DNA of 64,000 bases from Megalonaias nervosa. Taxonomy: Eukaryota; Mollusca; Bivalvia; Unionida; Unionidae. Position numbers and translations under genes: made by a program. The DNA lies in NCBI GenBank assembly GCA_016617855.1, contig JAECUM010009484.1:1-64000 (forward strand), written 5' to 3'. The notes beneath the pieces are model-generated. The model did no database searches. It was not told where the DNA came from and worked only from the letters and a program-made list of their open reading frames with translations. The stretch's first letter is position 1. Every line of letters begins with the position of its first letter. Of the stretch, positions 19,105-31,266 are shown in pieces.

Positions 19105-19721
19105 TCACTTCTTTTTATAGTCGATGACTTGCGAAGCGTCGATCCAAGAATCAAAACTGGGAGGATGTCCTTTCCAACGTACTTTGACACCTCGTTTTCC
19201 TACTTTACGGGTTCTTCGTTCGAGAATGCTTTCGATCTCGTACACTTCGCCTTCTTTTTTGGTCACGCGTTGTAACTCGGGCAAGTAGAATGTTCCTTTT
19301 AACACTTCCCCGTTCATGTCTTCCAATTTATAGACAGTAGGATGACGGCCCCGCACTCGTAAAGTGACACGAAACAATTCGGTGGTCGAGGTGGGTAAGT
19401 AACCTTTGTCGAAAGTGCGTTTGGTTTTGCCAATGCGCACCCAATCTCCCGTCCTCAATATTCCACCAATTTTGGGGACAGCCACAGTTGGGGACGTATC
19501 AAACAGGCGCTCAAAGACCGCCACCTCGTTGTCGAGAGTCACTTCTTATGGAGCACATCCGATGTTAAGATTGGTTGTACGCTTTGACCAGGTGCGGCAA
19601 GACATCGATGTACCTGAGAGCATGCTGATGCGTAAATTATTTCCACATGCTTTCTTTCAAGGTGCGTTGAAAATGTTCCACGATGCTGGCTTTGGTTTCG
19701 GTATTACCGGTGGTGAAAAAT
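19105..19721 (-). pseudogene. P2 integrase, C-terminal half with chromodomain
   Basis: Frame 19105-19542 and the adjoining sequence up to 19721 encode the end of a Polinton-type integrase. The glutamate block of the DDE triad (SIVEHFQRTLKESMW) lies at about 19660-19700, then LRYIDVLPHLVKAYNQ. GDWVRIGKTKRTFDKGYLP is the SH3-like tail. YEIESILERR...GVKVRWKGHPPSFDSWID is a chromodomain at the C-terminus. Stops interrupt it near 19630 and 19560. The N-terminal half lies at 21972-22665, on the other side of a LINE-2 insertion. Chromodomains in such integrases direct insertion to modified histones in related families; here that is inference. Confidence 0.8.
19711..19721. repeat. Target-site duplication, left copy (LINE-2a)
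   Basis: TGGTGAAAAAT occurs at 19711-19721 and again at 21961-21971, on either side of LINE-2a and inside the P2 integrase gene. This is a perfect 11-bp target-site duplication. Confidence 0.85.
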
Positions 19722-21960
19722 TGTTGGTTAGTTGAATTTTTACGGCGCATCAGCACTATGAGGCTATTTAGCGCCATACAAAATGTTATATCTTTCATCA
19801 TTTGAAAGTGGTAAAAGGTTTCGTATCGACCAGCGATACGAAACCAAACAGTTGAAGGTAAAAAGATAAAATGGTAACGGTGACAAATAAAGTTTCCCGA
19901 TCAACGGGGAGTGCAAATGATGTATGACAACGAAAACAGAGAAAGGTATTTAAAATCTAGCGACGGTATATATAGCACATAAAACTGTTCAAGGTGATAG
20001 CATAAAACCTATAGCTTATGATAAATGTTTACTTTCTTCAGGAAGTCTATAATATAAGAAACGCTAACTGTATCAAAGAGCTCCCTAATGTCATGCACAT
20101 TGTAATAATGATTACGCGTAAGCTGAAGGTCGAAACACTCCAACATAAAGTGCTTAACGGTGAATGGTTCATTGCAAGATAAGCACTCTGGTGGGTCTTC
20201 TCCTTTTAGTTATGTAGGAGTGGGTTAAATAAGTATGACCAATTCGAATTCTTGCAATGACTACCTCTTCCCTACGGACCGCTCTGTAGGAAGGAGTCCA
20301 TTCTCCTAGGGTTGGCTTGATGGCATGAAGTTTGTTATTCACGGCATCATTCCATGATGCCTGCCATTTCTGACGTAAACATTCTTTGATACTACGTTTA
20401 AAATCAGTATACGGTATTTTAAAATCAGATGGTTCTAGTGATAGGGCCATTTTAGCAGCGCGGTCTGCTTTGTCATTACCTTTAATTCCAATATGGCTGG
20501 GTAACCAACAGTATACTATATTGTGGGAGGTACTCAGCTTAGGATGTTTGAGGAGAATATTGGCTAATAATGGATTCTCCAGTTTTCTGTTATGTAGTGA
20601 CTGAAGTATTGATAGTGAATCGGAGAAGATGATGCTGTTTAAAATACGCTTGCTTTCAACACATTGCAAGGCAAGGTCTATTGCTCTGATTTCGGCTGAG
20701 AAAATTGATGTACCATTTGGCAAGCGAACTTTTGTTGTGTTTTCCACTAACGAAGGCTGCAGCAGCCTTTTCCTCATCTTTTGATCCATCAGTATACATT
20801 CTTGTATAATTTTCAAATTGGGTGAGGAGTTCATGGTAAGAGTTGTGGAAGATGGAAGGGTTTGTCTCCGATTTTTTTCCATCGTGTAAAGTGAAAAACA
20901 CTTTTGGTTGAAGTAGCCAGGGAGGTGTTTCGGAGACGGACGTTTTCTGAATTTTTGAAAGATCAATTTTGGTACCGTCAAGGCATGGTAGTATGCTAAT
21001 GCCAAAGGCAAGTGTGACGTTTGGTTTATTGTCATATAAGGTTTTATATTTGGGTTGAAAAACAGCCGAAAAAGCAGGGTTCAGATGGTTTGATCTTAAT
21101 TTGAGAGCATACTGTGAGGAAAGCATTTCTCTACGTTGTGATAAAGGTGGTTCGTTCGCTTCAACGAGTAGGCTTTCACACGGCGATGTCTTAAATGCTC
21201 CCAGGGCAAGTCTTATCCCTGATTATGAATTAGGTCAAGCATCTTCAAATAGGACTTCCTAGCTGAACCATAGACAACGTAACCATAGTCTAGTCTCGAG
21301 CGAATAAATGTTCTATATAAATTGAGTATGACTTTTCTATCAGCACTCCAGTCAGTGTGCGCTACTACTTTAAGTAAATCTAGAGACTTCAAGCATTTAG
21401 CTTTCAAATTCTTCAGGTGTGGAATAAAAGTCAGTTTTCTGTCGAAGATAATACCTATAAATTTTGCTTCTTCAACAACTGGAATAGGTGTTCTGTCCAG
21501 CGTGAGTTTAGGTTCATCATGATGTCTTCGTAACTGACAGAAATGCATACATACAGTTTTTGATTTCGAGAATTTGAAACCGTTAGTATTGGCCCAATTT
21601 TGAATCTTGTTAATATTTTGCTGTAGTTGTCTTTCAATTGTATGCATGTGCTTGGATCGGTAACATATTAAAAAGTCATCAACATATAGGGAACAATCCA
21701 CACCAGGAGTCAGACATTTGGTGATCCTATTAATTTTTATGTTGAAAAGCGTCACAGATAAAATACTGCCCTGGGGAACACCCATCTCTTGATCGTGCAT
21801 ATCAGAGAGGGTGGAGTCCACTCGTACCTTGAATTCCCTGTCTGAAAGGAAGTTTGATATGAAAGAGGGCAGTCGGCCTTTTAGACCCAGGTCGTGCAGG
21901 TCATTTAGTATTCTGTACTTCCACGTTGTGTCATAGACCTTTTCCAAATTTATTTGATTT
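19722..21960 (-). mobile_element. LINE-2a: 5'-truncated I/Nimb-type LINE inside the P2 integrase
   Basis: The 3' end carries a short TTGG-type microsatellite on the plus strand (CCAA on the element strand) and a 3' UTR of about 400 bp shared by all LINE-2 copies. RNase H (20169-21126, two overlapping frames with IFSDSLSILQSL and YCWLPSHIGIKGNDKADRAAK) and RT (21213-21947) follow. The copy is cut at the start of the RT. It is flanked by a perfect 11-bp duplication, so it is a genuine target-primed insertion into a viral integrase gene. Confidence 0.9.
21213..21947 (-). pseudogene. LINE-2a reverse transcriptase domain
   Basis: A clean 244-residue frame covers RT palm and thumb. EMGVPQGSILSVTLFNIKINRI is the conserved PQG block and CSLYVDDFLICYRSKH holds the YVDD catalytic motif, both intact. 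HPLKNLKAK-type and ADRKVILNLYRTFIRSRLDYG blocks follow as in I/Nimb elements. The frame ends at a stop before the RNase H frame, so ORF2 is broken there. The N-terminal third of the RT and the endonuclease are absent through 5' truncation. Confidence 0.85.
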
Positions 21961-21971
21961 TGGTGAAAAAT
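21961..21971. repeat. Target-site duplication, right copy (LINE-2a)
   Basis: Second copy of TGGTGAAAAAT; see 19711-19721. Confidence 0.85.
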
Positions 21972-22665
21972 GAATGTCTCGTTTCTTCAGTTCTTTCTGG
22001 AAAGCTTGGTTCAGAAATTCGGTGTCTTTGTCGGTTTGCCATCGAAGAGAGTGACGACCACTTTCTTTCAACACCAGTTTGAGGGCTCGCTTTAACTCAG
22101 TGCTCGATTTGGAAGTCAATGGCACGACCCAGGCAAATTTGGAAAAGACGTCGATGACAAAACAAATATTTGTAGCCACGATTGTAGGTGGCCAAATGAG
22201 AGACATCGGCTAAATCGGCTCGCCATTGATGATCGATGCCCTCCACTCGAATGCGACTTCTGGAAAAATTTTCGTCGAATGGGTTTGTGTAAGGTGTACG
22301 TGGCTTGTTCTTGTAACCATCGTTGTACTTGAGGCAAACGGACACGTTTGAGTCGGGTTTTGGCAGTACAATACAATTTCTGAACTCCTCCGTAACCTGC
22401 AGAATGGGATGGATCTTTGTAAATGCTGGCTAACACATTCTCCAAGAGAACTTTGTTAATAAATCACCCCCACTTCACGGATGCTACTCTGGATTGGACG
22501 ATGGAGTGGTTTGGAAACGGCTTTTCGTGTCCTGTGTGCCACGGGGGTAGAAGTCGAGGGTAGTGGTAGTGGTAGTAATGGGTTGGCTTTGGTCTTCTTT
22601 TCTTTCTTCACTTCTGGTTTCCCTTCTTTCTTTTTGATTCCGTCGAAGGAGGAGTGGACATCATC
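21972..22665 (-). pseudogene. P2 integrase, N-terminal half
   Basis: Frames 22116-22445, 22097-22345 and 21931-22206 encode the start and core of the integrase. LLENVLASIYKDPSHSAGYGG is the N-terminal helical region, then HQWRADLADVSHLATYNRGYKYL, VIDVFSKFAWVVPL (first Asp) and WQTDKDTEFLNQ (second Asp). There are at least two frameshifts (near 22260 and 22150). A Pro/Lys-rich stretch with a possible start near 22660 precedes it. The catalytic glutamate lies beyond the LINE at about 19680. This integrase differs clearly from those of P1 and P3, so it represents a third viral lineage. Confidence 0.8.
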
Positions 22666-22679
22666 TTTTTAATCCAAGC

Positions 22680-22911
22680 TTAAAGTTCTCGTTGGGGTGT
22701 AGGGGAAGGACGCTGCAATCTTACTAGGGATGGGAGCTGCTGGTTGCGTTTGAAAGACTTCTCATGCCTCTTCGTCCTCACGCATCCGTGGGACTGCGTC
22801 TGTCTTGACCGCTGGGGTGGTGGTGGTGGTGATGGACTTTTAATCAGGGCCTTAAAATCTTTCAGAGTTTGCAGAGCTGTTTCGTCTAAAGCTTTCTGAC
22901 GAAACAGTTGA
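22680..22911 (-). pseudogene. P2 gene remnant upstream of the integrase
   Basis: A minus-strand frame reads LFRQKALDETALQTLKDFKAL, then a proline run and a basic Gln/Arg-rich tail, and stops at 22680. The frame is joined artificially to LINE-2b RNase H sequence at about 22912. It lies directly upstream of the P2 integrase on the same strand, so it is probably a viral gene, but I do not recognise the product. Confidence 0.35.
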
Positions 22912-24562
22912 ATGATGCTGTTTAAAATACGTTTGTTTTCGATATCCTGCAGAGCAAGGTCTATTGCTCTGATATCGGCTGAACCAATTTTACCATTTGG
23001 TAAGCAAACTTTTGTTGTGTTTGCCACTAACGAAGGCTGCAGCAGCCTTTTCCTCATCCTTTGATCCATCAGTATAAATTCTTGTGTAGTTTTCAAATTG
23101 GGTGAAGAGTTCATGATAAGACTTGTGGAAGATGGAGGGTTTGTCTCCGATTTTTTTCCATCTTGTAACGTAAAAAGTACTTTTGGTTGTTTAAGTAGCC
23201 CGGGAGGTGTTTCCGAGATGGATGTTTTATGAATTTTTGAAAGATCGATTTTGGTACTGTTAAGGCTGGATGATATTCTAATACCAAAGGTAGGCGTGGC
23301 GTTTGGTTTATTTTCGTATAAGCTTTTGTATTTGGGTTGAAAAACAGCCGAAAAAGCAGGGTTCAGATGGTTTGATCTTAATTTGAGAGCATACTGTGCG
23401 GAAAGCATTTTCCTACGACGCGATAAGGTGGTTCGTTCGCTTCAACGCGAAGGCTTTCACACGGGGATGTCTTAAATGCCCCTAGAGCGAGTCGTATTCC
23501 TTGATGATGAATTCGGTCAAGTATCTTCAAATAGGACTTCCTAGCTGAACCATAAATAACGCAACCATAGTCTAGTTTGGAGCGAATAAATGTTCTATAT
23601 AAATTGAGGATGACTTTTCTATCAGCACCCCAGTCAGTGTGACATTAATTAGATCTAGAGATTTCAAACATATAGCTTTCAAATTCTTTGGAAGTGGAAT
23701 GAAAGTAAGTTTTCTGTCGAAGAAAATACCTGAAAACTTTGTTTCCTCAACAACTGGAATAGGTGTTCCGTCCAGCGTGAGTTTAGGTTCATCATCATGA
23801 CTTCGTAACTGACAGAAATGCATACATAAAGGTCTTTGATTTCGAGAATTTGAAACCGTTAGTACTGGCCCAATTTTTGATCTTGTTGATATTTTGCTGC
23901 AGTTGTCTTTCAATTGTATGCATGTGCTTTGATCGATAAAATACTAGATCATCAACCATCAACGTATAAGGAGCAATCCACACCAGGAGTCAGACATTTG
24001 GTGAGGCTATTGATTTTGATGTTGAAAAGTGTCACAGATAAAATACAGCCCTCGGGCACACCCATCTCTTCTTCGTGCATATCAGGTTGGAGCCCACTCG
24101 TACCTTGAAAACTGAAAGTTTGATATGAAATAGGACAGACGGCCTTTTATACCCACCTCGTCCAGGTCATTCAGTATCCTACTTCCATGTCGTGTCATAG
24201 GCCTCTTCTAAGTCAAAGAAAACCACTACTAAGTGTTCCTTCTTAATAAAAGTGTCGCGAATAAATGCTTCCAGTCTAACCAGATGATCAAATGGCGCCA
24301 CGACTATAACGACAGCCACTTCGGAAAGGCGATATTAAATTGTTGGTTTCCAAGTACCATACAAGCCGAGAACTGATCATTCGTTCCGTTGTTCTGAACA
24401 CACAGCTCCTTAGTGCAATGGGTCGATAGTTAATAGGATCTGCGCTATCTTTACCTGGTTTGGGAATTGGTATTACTGCAGCTTCTTTCGAAATGTTTGC
24501 TACATTACCAGTAATCCATAAATCATTGAAGATTTCCAGTAGAACTGTTAATGATGGTTCTG
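22912..24562 (-). mobile_element. LINE-2b: fragment lacking its 3' end
   Basis: RNase H N-terminal part (22912-23408), RT (23572-24100, shifted; YTLMVDDLVFYRSKHMH) and RT fingers (24288-24596, IPIPKPGKDSADPINYRPIAL) are present. The RNase H C-terminus and 3' UTR are missing at 22912, which target-primed insertion cannot explain, so a deletion removed them. At 24563 it abuts the 3' tail of LINE-2c. Confidence 0.8.
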
Positions 24563-26722
24563 GAAAGTTGGTTGGTTGAATTTTTACGGCGCACAAGCAC
24601 TATGAGGCTATTTAGCGCCATACAAAGGTTATATCTTTCATCATTTAAAAGTGGTAAAAGGTTTCCTATAGACCAGCGATACGAAACCAAACAGTTTAAG
24701 GTAAAACGATAAAATGGTAACGGTGATAAATAAAGTTTCCCGATCAACGGGGAGTGCAAATGATGTATGACAACGAAAACAGATGAAAGGTAATTAAAAT
24801 CTAACGACGGTATATATAGCACATAAAACTGTTCAAGGTGATAGCATACAAGCTATAGCTTATGATAAATATTTACTTCCTTCAGGAAGTCTATAATATA
24901 AGAATGGCTCATTGCAAGATATGCACTCTGGTGAGTCTTCTCCTTTTAGTATGTAGGAGTGGGTTAAATAAGTATGACCAATTCGAATTCTTGCAATGAC
25001 TACCTCCTCCCTACGGACCGCTCTGTAGGAAGGAGTCCATTCTCCTAGGGTTGGCTTGATGGCATGAAGTTTGTTATTCACGGCATCATTCCATGATGCT
25101 TCCCATTTCTGACGTAAACATTCTTTGATACTACGTTTAAAATCAGTATACGGTATTTTAAAATCAGATGGTTCCAGTGATAGGGCCATTTTAGCAGCGC
25201 GGTCTGTTTTGTCATTTCCTTTAATTCCAATATGGCTGGGTAACCAACAGTATACTCTATTGTGGGAGGTACTCAGCTCAGTATGTTTGAGGAGAATATT
25301 GGCTAATAATGGATTCTCCAGTTTTCTTTTATGTAGTGACTGAAGTACTGATAGTGAATCGGAGAAGATGATGCTGTTTAAAATACGCTTGTTTTCAATA
25401 TATTGCAAGGCAAGGTTTATTGCTCTGATTTCGGCTGAGAAAATTGATGTACCATTTGGCAAGCGAACGTTTGTTGTGTGTTTTCCACTAACGAAGGCTG
25501 CAGCAGCCTTTTCCTCATCGTTTGATCCATCAGTATATATTCTTGTATAATTTTCAAATTGGGTGAGGAGTTCATGGTAAGAGGAGTGGAAGATGGAAGG
25601 GTTTGTCTCCGATTTTTTTCCATCGTGTAATGTGAAAAGTACTTTTGGTTGTTGAAGTAGCCAGTGAGGTGTTTTCTGACGGACGTTTTCTACATTTTTG
25701 AAAGATCAATTTTGGTACTGTCAAGGCATGCTAATATTCTAATGCCAAAGGTAGGTATGACGTTTGGTTTATTGTCATATAAGGTTTTATATTTGGGTTC
25801 AAAAATAGCCGAAAAAGCAGGGTTCAGAGGATATGATCTTAATTTGAGAGCATACTGTGCGGAAAGCATTTCTCTACGCTGTAATAAAGGTGGTTCGTTC
25901 GCTTCAACGAGTAGGCTTTCACACGGGGATGTCTTAATTGCTCCCAGAGCAAGTCTTGTTCCCTGATGATGAATTGGGTCAAGCATCTTCAAATAGGACT
26001 TTCTACCTGAACCATAGAAAACGTAACCATAGTCTAGTTTCGAGCAAATAAATGTTCTGTATAAGCTGAGTATGACTTTTCTATCAGCACTCCAGTCAGT
26101 GTGCGCTACTACTTTAAGTAAATCTAGAGACTTCAAGCATTTAGCTTTCAAATTCTTCAGGTGTGGAATAAAAGTCAGTTTTCTGTCGAAGATAATACCT
26201 AAAAATTTTGCTTCCTCTACAACTGGAATAAATGTTCCGTCCGGCGTGAGTTTAGGTTCATCATGATGTCTTCGTAACTGACAGAAATGCAGACATAGTT
26301 TTTGATTTCGAGAATTTGAAACCATTAGTATTGGTCCAATTTTGAATCTTGTTGACATTTTGTTGTAGTTGTCTTTCAACTGTATGCGTGTGCTTGGATC
26401 GGTAACGTATTAAAAAGTCATCAACATATAGGGAGCAATCCACACCGGGAGTCAGACATTTGGTGATCCTATTAATTTTTATGTTGAAAAGCGTTACAGG
26501 TAAAATACTGCCCAGGGGCACACCCATCTCTTGATCGTGCATATCAGAGAGGGTGGAGTCCACTCGTACCTTGAATTCCCTGTCTGAGAGGAAGTTTGAT
26601 ATGAAAGAGGGCAGTCGGCCTTTTAGACCCAGATCGTGCAGGTCATTTAGTATTCCGTACTTCCACGTTGTGTCATAGGCCTTTTCCAAATCAAAGAAAA
26701 CCGCTACTAAGTGTTCCTTCAC
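24563..26722 (-). mobile_element. LINE-2c: 5'-truncated copy
   Basis: The 3' tail begins with ttggttggttgaatttttacggcg at 24563. RNase H (24860-25623), thumb (25690-26379) and RT (26261-26722; CSLYVDDFLIRYRSKH) follow. Frames are broken near 25450, 25640 and 26270. The copy ends in the RT fingers at about 26722. It was probably inserted into LINE-2b, which continues only on its left side here. Confidence 0.85.
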
Positions 26723-29189
26723 AACTTAGTTTGGAAAAAATGGGTCTTGTGGTGTAGTAAATGGAAGGCTATTCCCATTAAACCTTTTGCAGACCAGGTC
26801 ATTTTATACGTTGTTTCACTTTACAGGCAGGGGTCCTCTTCCAAAGAATCCTCATCCATCGCATCGAATGATTGGATGAGGTGGAGATTTCCAGATCTAC
26901 AAGCTACAAGGTTTTCGACTGAAGCGGGATAAAAAGCAATATCCAAAAGAAAATACAAATTCAGTACGGATTGATTCAATATTTTCTCACGATGATATAT
27001 CACGAGTTATTCTCTTGACCAATTTACATAATCAGTTTTAACCACAGAAATATACCTGTAATTAGAAACAAATTCCTACTTCCAACAAGACTCAGCCTAT
27101 TTGTAAAATATGTGCGCAAAGTTTATATTTTGAAATAAGTGGTTTCATATCAAAGTCCAAATATCTAAATCGAAATTCGCATGCAATGGTTCGTCTGCTT
27201 ATGTAATGAGAATTTACAGTTAGAATTCTCGGTTCCAACCTTGATATACCATGAAATTGCTTTACATCAAATTTTTTTTTTAGATAAAATTTGTTTCAAA
27301 TATTTTGATCTATTACCTTTCTCTTTTTTCAATCTCCATCTTTATAGTACAAAGTCTTTGCAAGTCCCTATAACTCTTCTGAAATAAGACTGTATACAAG
27401 GTTGGCACGAGTAAATATTTTGTTAAACAAAACATGGATTGGTGGACATTGCAATCGATCAGTCAATCCAAAACGGCCATGCTGTTGGAATCTGACCTAG
27501 CGACTGAAATGCACAATTCGTGCATCAATGTACCTAAATTCACATGATAATATGACATCATCAGTAATGACAAACTTACCCGAATATATGGATACAATGT
27601 TTGATTATTAATGCAGGTATCTTTTTTTTTTGACAACCTTGCATTGTTGTTCAAAATACGCCTACATATTTGAAAAAAGCAGTGTCGTGTTTACATATTT
27701 CAGGTTACTCAGTGAAGACTTAAGTATGTTGGTGCCTTAATATTTATTTGAGGAAAATTACTCTATATTGCATTAATATTTCTAGTGACAAAACTGCATA
27801 TTTGAATCAGTCTTGACAACTTGTGTGGGTTTGTTTCTGCAGAGGAAGTTAGTTTCATTTCTTTTAGGTTTACCTGCAGCAAAACCCACGAAAATGAACT
27901 TCTTATAACATAATGGTAGAGAAAAGGTCCTCTTTTTCCAAGTAAAACATGCGAGAAACTTAATCATTAATCGATAATAAGCATTTGTCAATTTTGCCAT
28001 AGAGCATTCCTATATTAAATGACGAGAAGCTTTGACATGACAGCTAATAATGATATAGGTATCTGTTTATACCAATTTATATTTGTTACATTTTTAGGTC
28101 AAATACTGAACTTCCCCTGTCTAATGGACTCCTAATTATAGTCATACACATATTTTAGAAAAACGAAATCAACAACTTTCATATCTGAAAAACTGCTTGT
28201 CCCAAGGTAGATTTAAGTCATGACATAATGATACTTTATTAAAAATCAAAATACTAAAACCACTCATATTTGGTGCACATTTTTCAACAAGTTATATATT
28301 TCCAAGTAGATATAATTAAAGCCACCAACCCCAGCACTTTTTGGCAAATGCCAAGACCCCGGCGGTATTAGGTTACTGTATAATTCGGAAGTTAATATGA
28401 GGACAAGCTGTACATTTCAGACTAAGCCACTTGCATACGATCTGATTGAACATCCTTGAAGTGAAAGATCTGCCTACTTACCTTACCAGCATATTGTGAA
28501 GCAATTTTAATTCCGACAGTACAATAATCTTGCCAGAGGAAGATTAAAAATCTTGCATGTTAAATATTTTCTAAGAGTAATTTTCACAAACATGGAGAAG
28601 ATTAATGATAGGGAAATCATTTTCCACACTGACATGCACACTGATGTTCAACAACCAATTCATCCAAAGAGGGTCCCATTTCTATTTAGTCAACTTGATC
28701 AAGTAGAGCTGACTAGCGGTCAAAATTTGATGCTGCACAAGACATTCTTTATCAAGTAAGTATCATCAAATACATGGGAAGATTCGCAAGCGGTGAGTAT
28801 AGAAAACATTGTTTTGTATTCAATGGTACAAAATTACATTTGGGTCTTACATTTCATAAAAAGGTGGCAAAATTACAACTTTAATAATTAATTCATATTT
28901 TTTATGGTGAGAGGTGAGGTGTACAGATCATTTTACATTTGTCAATTCGCTCAGTGGGACCAAAAATGAGAGGCAATTATGTTTTTACATGACTTAATTT
29001 TGAAGAAATGTTTTACGCCTTTGTATGTATTGGAAGTGGTCACACGACTTGACAAGTGGAGTCTTTACATGAAACACAAAAACACCAATCAGCAAGAATA
29101 ATTTGTACAAGGTACGGGCTTCTTTGGCAATTATTAAGTATATATTTTCTTGCATCTATTATTTTAGCGCAATGGAAATCCCAAGATCA
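26723..29189. other. 2.5 kb without a recognisable gene
   Basis: AT-rich, low-repeat sequence with only short frames. A minus-strand frame at 26821-27003 ends in an acidic DAMDEDSLEEDP stretch, and a plus-strand frame at 28553-28759 is open for 68 residues; neither shows a family motif or a partner exon. This may be ordinary host intergenic or intronic DNA. Confidence 0.5.
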
Positions 29190-29200
29190 GGTTTGTGACA
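29190..29200. repeat. Direct repeat flanking the foldback MITE, left
   Basis: GGTTTGTGACA at 29190-29200 is repeated exactly at 29836-29846. It brackets the inverted-repeat element and looks like its target-site duplication (8-11 bp). Confidence 0.7.
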
Positions 29201-29835
29201 TAGGGGCTGGTGTCCTTGCTTATAATTTACCTCTGGTACATGTACTATACAGTAACTGCAAGGGAGAACACTTCTCTCCTTTCTCGCGCGGCCTACTTAA
29301 AAATAACGCCGATATTTCAAACTACATTTCGCGTAACGGAATAAATTTGGTACCGATATTTAACTCAGACATTCGACTTTGTATGCGTATCCGAAGTTTG
29401 GCTTATTATCCTACCTTTAAGAAATGCCAGACCATTTTCCCACGCTACTGCTCGACAAGGCCCTGATCGCGCCCTCTTAAAATGCAAGAACAACGCGCTG
29501 AATGGAATACTGCTTTCTCATTGGCCAACTGAAAATAAGTTATAAATAAATGCCAGACGTCATTTTCTTTTAACCAGTGTGAGGACAGTATTCCATTCAG
29601 CGGGGTTTTACTGGCATTCCTTAAAGGTACGATATTAAGTCAAACTTTGGATAGGAATACACAGTCGAATGACTGAGCTAAAAATTGGTACCAAATTTAT
29701 TAAGCTTTGCAAAGCTAGAAATATCAGTTTATTCTTAAATAGGTCGCGCGAGAAAGGAGAGAAGTGTCCTCCCTTGTTGTTATTCTATAGTACATGTATG
29801 ACAGGTAAATTATAATTAACGATACGAACCCCTGT
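29201..29835. mobile_element. Foldback MITE of 635 bp
   Basis: The two halves are long imperfect inverted repeats. TATAATTTACC (29219 onward), cacttctctcctttctcgcgcg, ataaatttggtaccgat and cctttaag.aatgccag on the left all reappear reverse-complemented in the right half; gctgaatggaatactg near the centre does the same. The arms are nearly 300 bp each with a short central spacer. There is no transposase gene. An 11-bp direct repeat lies outside, so mobilisation by a hAT- or Mutator-type enzyme is plausible. Confidence 0.8.
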
Positions 29836-29846
29836 GGTTTGTGACA
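29836..29846. repeat. Direct repeat flanking the foldback MITE, right
   Basis: Second copy of GGTTTGTGACA; see 29190-29200. Confidence 0.7.
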
Positions 29847-30446
29847 GATTTTTATGTTTATCTTACCCAGGCCCAGCTGTCCCAAGCCAATCATAAGCGA
29901 ATGGAAAACATAGGAAACTACTTATTGCTCTCCTGTATTTTTTATCATCATCAATTTTATTATGCTTTGGCTGTGTACGTTTGTATGCGCCACAATGGTT
30001 TACTCTCCATATTATGTGCACTATAATAAATAAGCATTTTATTACCTGGGTTAATCTAAATCTTGATTTGTCAGGCCGCAGAACTGTAGTAGTTCTGCAG
30101 AATGTTTGTATATTTACTATGCATGATGCATTAACTCATCAACCATTCTATGTTTGGAATCCAATCTTTCATGTTTTGAAGATCGGAATGCAGTTTTGAA
30201 GTTTTACACTTGGAACAGGATATAAATCTTAAACTACATAAGTACAAATTCTGGTTGCATTTATAAATATATATTTATACTATTTCGAAAACTCTGTATA
30301 ATATTTCTACCATGTACATGGAGAATAATATTCGGAACATGGAACAATATCGTCGGTATTCACCCGATATACTTCTGTTCCTAAAAACAAACCAACGTTA
30401 TGTTCTTGGAGCAATGCGCTGATCAGCTGTTATTCACATGATATTA

Positions 30447-31003
30447 TGAACGGAAGTGGAGATATGCAATCATGTACACGTCCTGACTGCCACAAGTATC
30501 ATTTGCCATGCAAGCACATACTGGTAGGTTTGCATTTTGGCTGGATTGTCTTTCACAGATATATCGTCAAGTCCTCATTTATATTCAGACATATTCTTGA
30601 ACATGTAAAATATTAAGAAAACATCCCATCCTCACAGTTTGGAGTTGAAAGCAACGCAGAATCATTGTCCTAGGCGTCTGTTGACAAAAATGTGCCCTCA
30701 ATCACCTTGTCGCATACATACTGTAGAAACAAGTGCGAAGACTCTTTGAAGTCTATTACAACCAGCAAGGATATTTTGGAGGAGCAAGATCATCATAAAT
30801 CATTGTGTAACACATTGTCAGCAGTGTAAAGACTTGCAATTCACTACTTATATCTGCAGGCAGCAACTCTTACCTAATGCATTTAAAAAAATTGCTAAGA
30901 AAAAGAGAAATGAACGAGCAGCGAATAAACACAAACGATATAGACTCAGCTACATACATGATCTATCACAATATCTCAGTCTGGAATAACTCTGCAAACT
31001 TGA
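30447..31003 (+). pseudogene. Possible SWIM zinc-finger gene fragment
   Basis: Near 30470-30530 the plus strand reads SCTRPDCHKYHLPCKHIL, close to the SWIM signature C-x-C...C-x-H found in ZSWIM and MULE-type proteins, with the second Cys replaced by Arg. Downstream at about 30858-30990 a frame with LLPNAFKKIAKKKRNERAA could be a later part of the same protein. Stops separate the pieces. This may be a decayed DNA-transposon or host gene exon. Evidence is limited to short motifs. Confidence 0.35.
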
Positions 31004-31035
31004 TACTGCTAAAATATTAACGTGATGTTTGTCTT

Positions 31036-31266
31036 GTGCAAGGGGAGTCATGTGATCACATTGCTTCTTTGTTGTATGCCTTATCGACATCACAGAGAAA
31101 AGGAAGGCTGGTGAAATTTCAGTTACATCACTTTAATGTAAATGGAATACACAACGGCCTTGGAAACTATCCCCGAAGAAGAATATTAAGGCTGAAAAAT
31201 ACTCTGGCATTCTCGAAATTTCAGCATACGATGAGTATAGGCCATCAAGAGAGGGCAGTCCACTAA
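31036..31266 (+). pseudogene. Second SWIM-like fragment
   Basis: The frame starts QGESCDHIASLLYALSTSQRKG, which resembles the C-terminal half of SWIM fingers (C-x-H-(I/V)-x-A-L-L-(Y/F)-A-L), often found before YqaJ-type exonuclease domains. The rest of the frame is not recognisable. From 31270 to 31767 no gene is seen. Confidence 0.3.
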
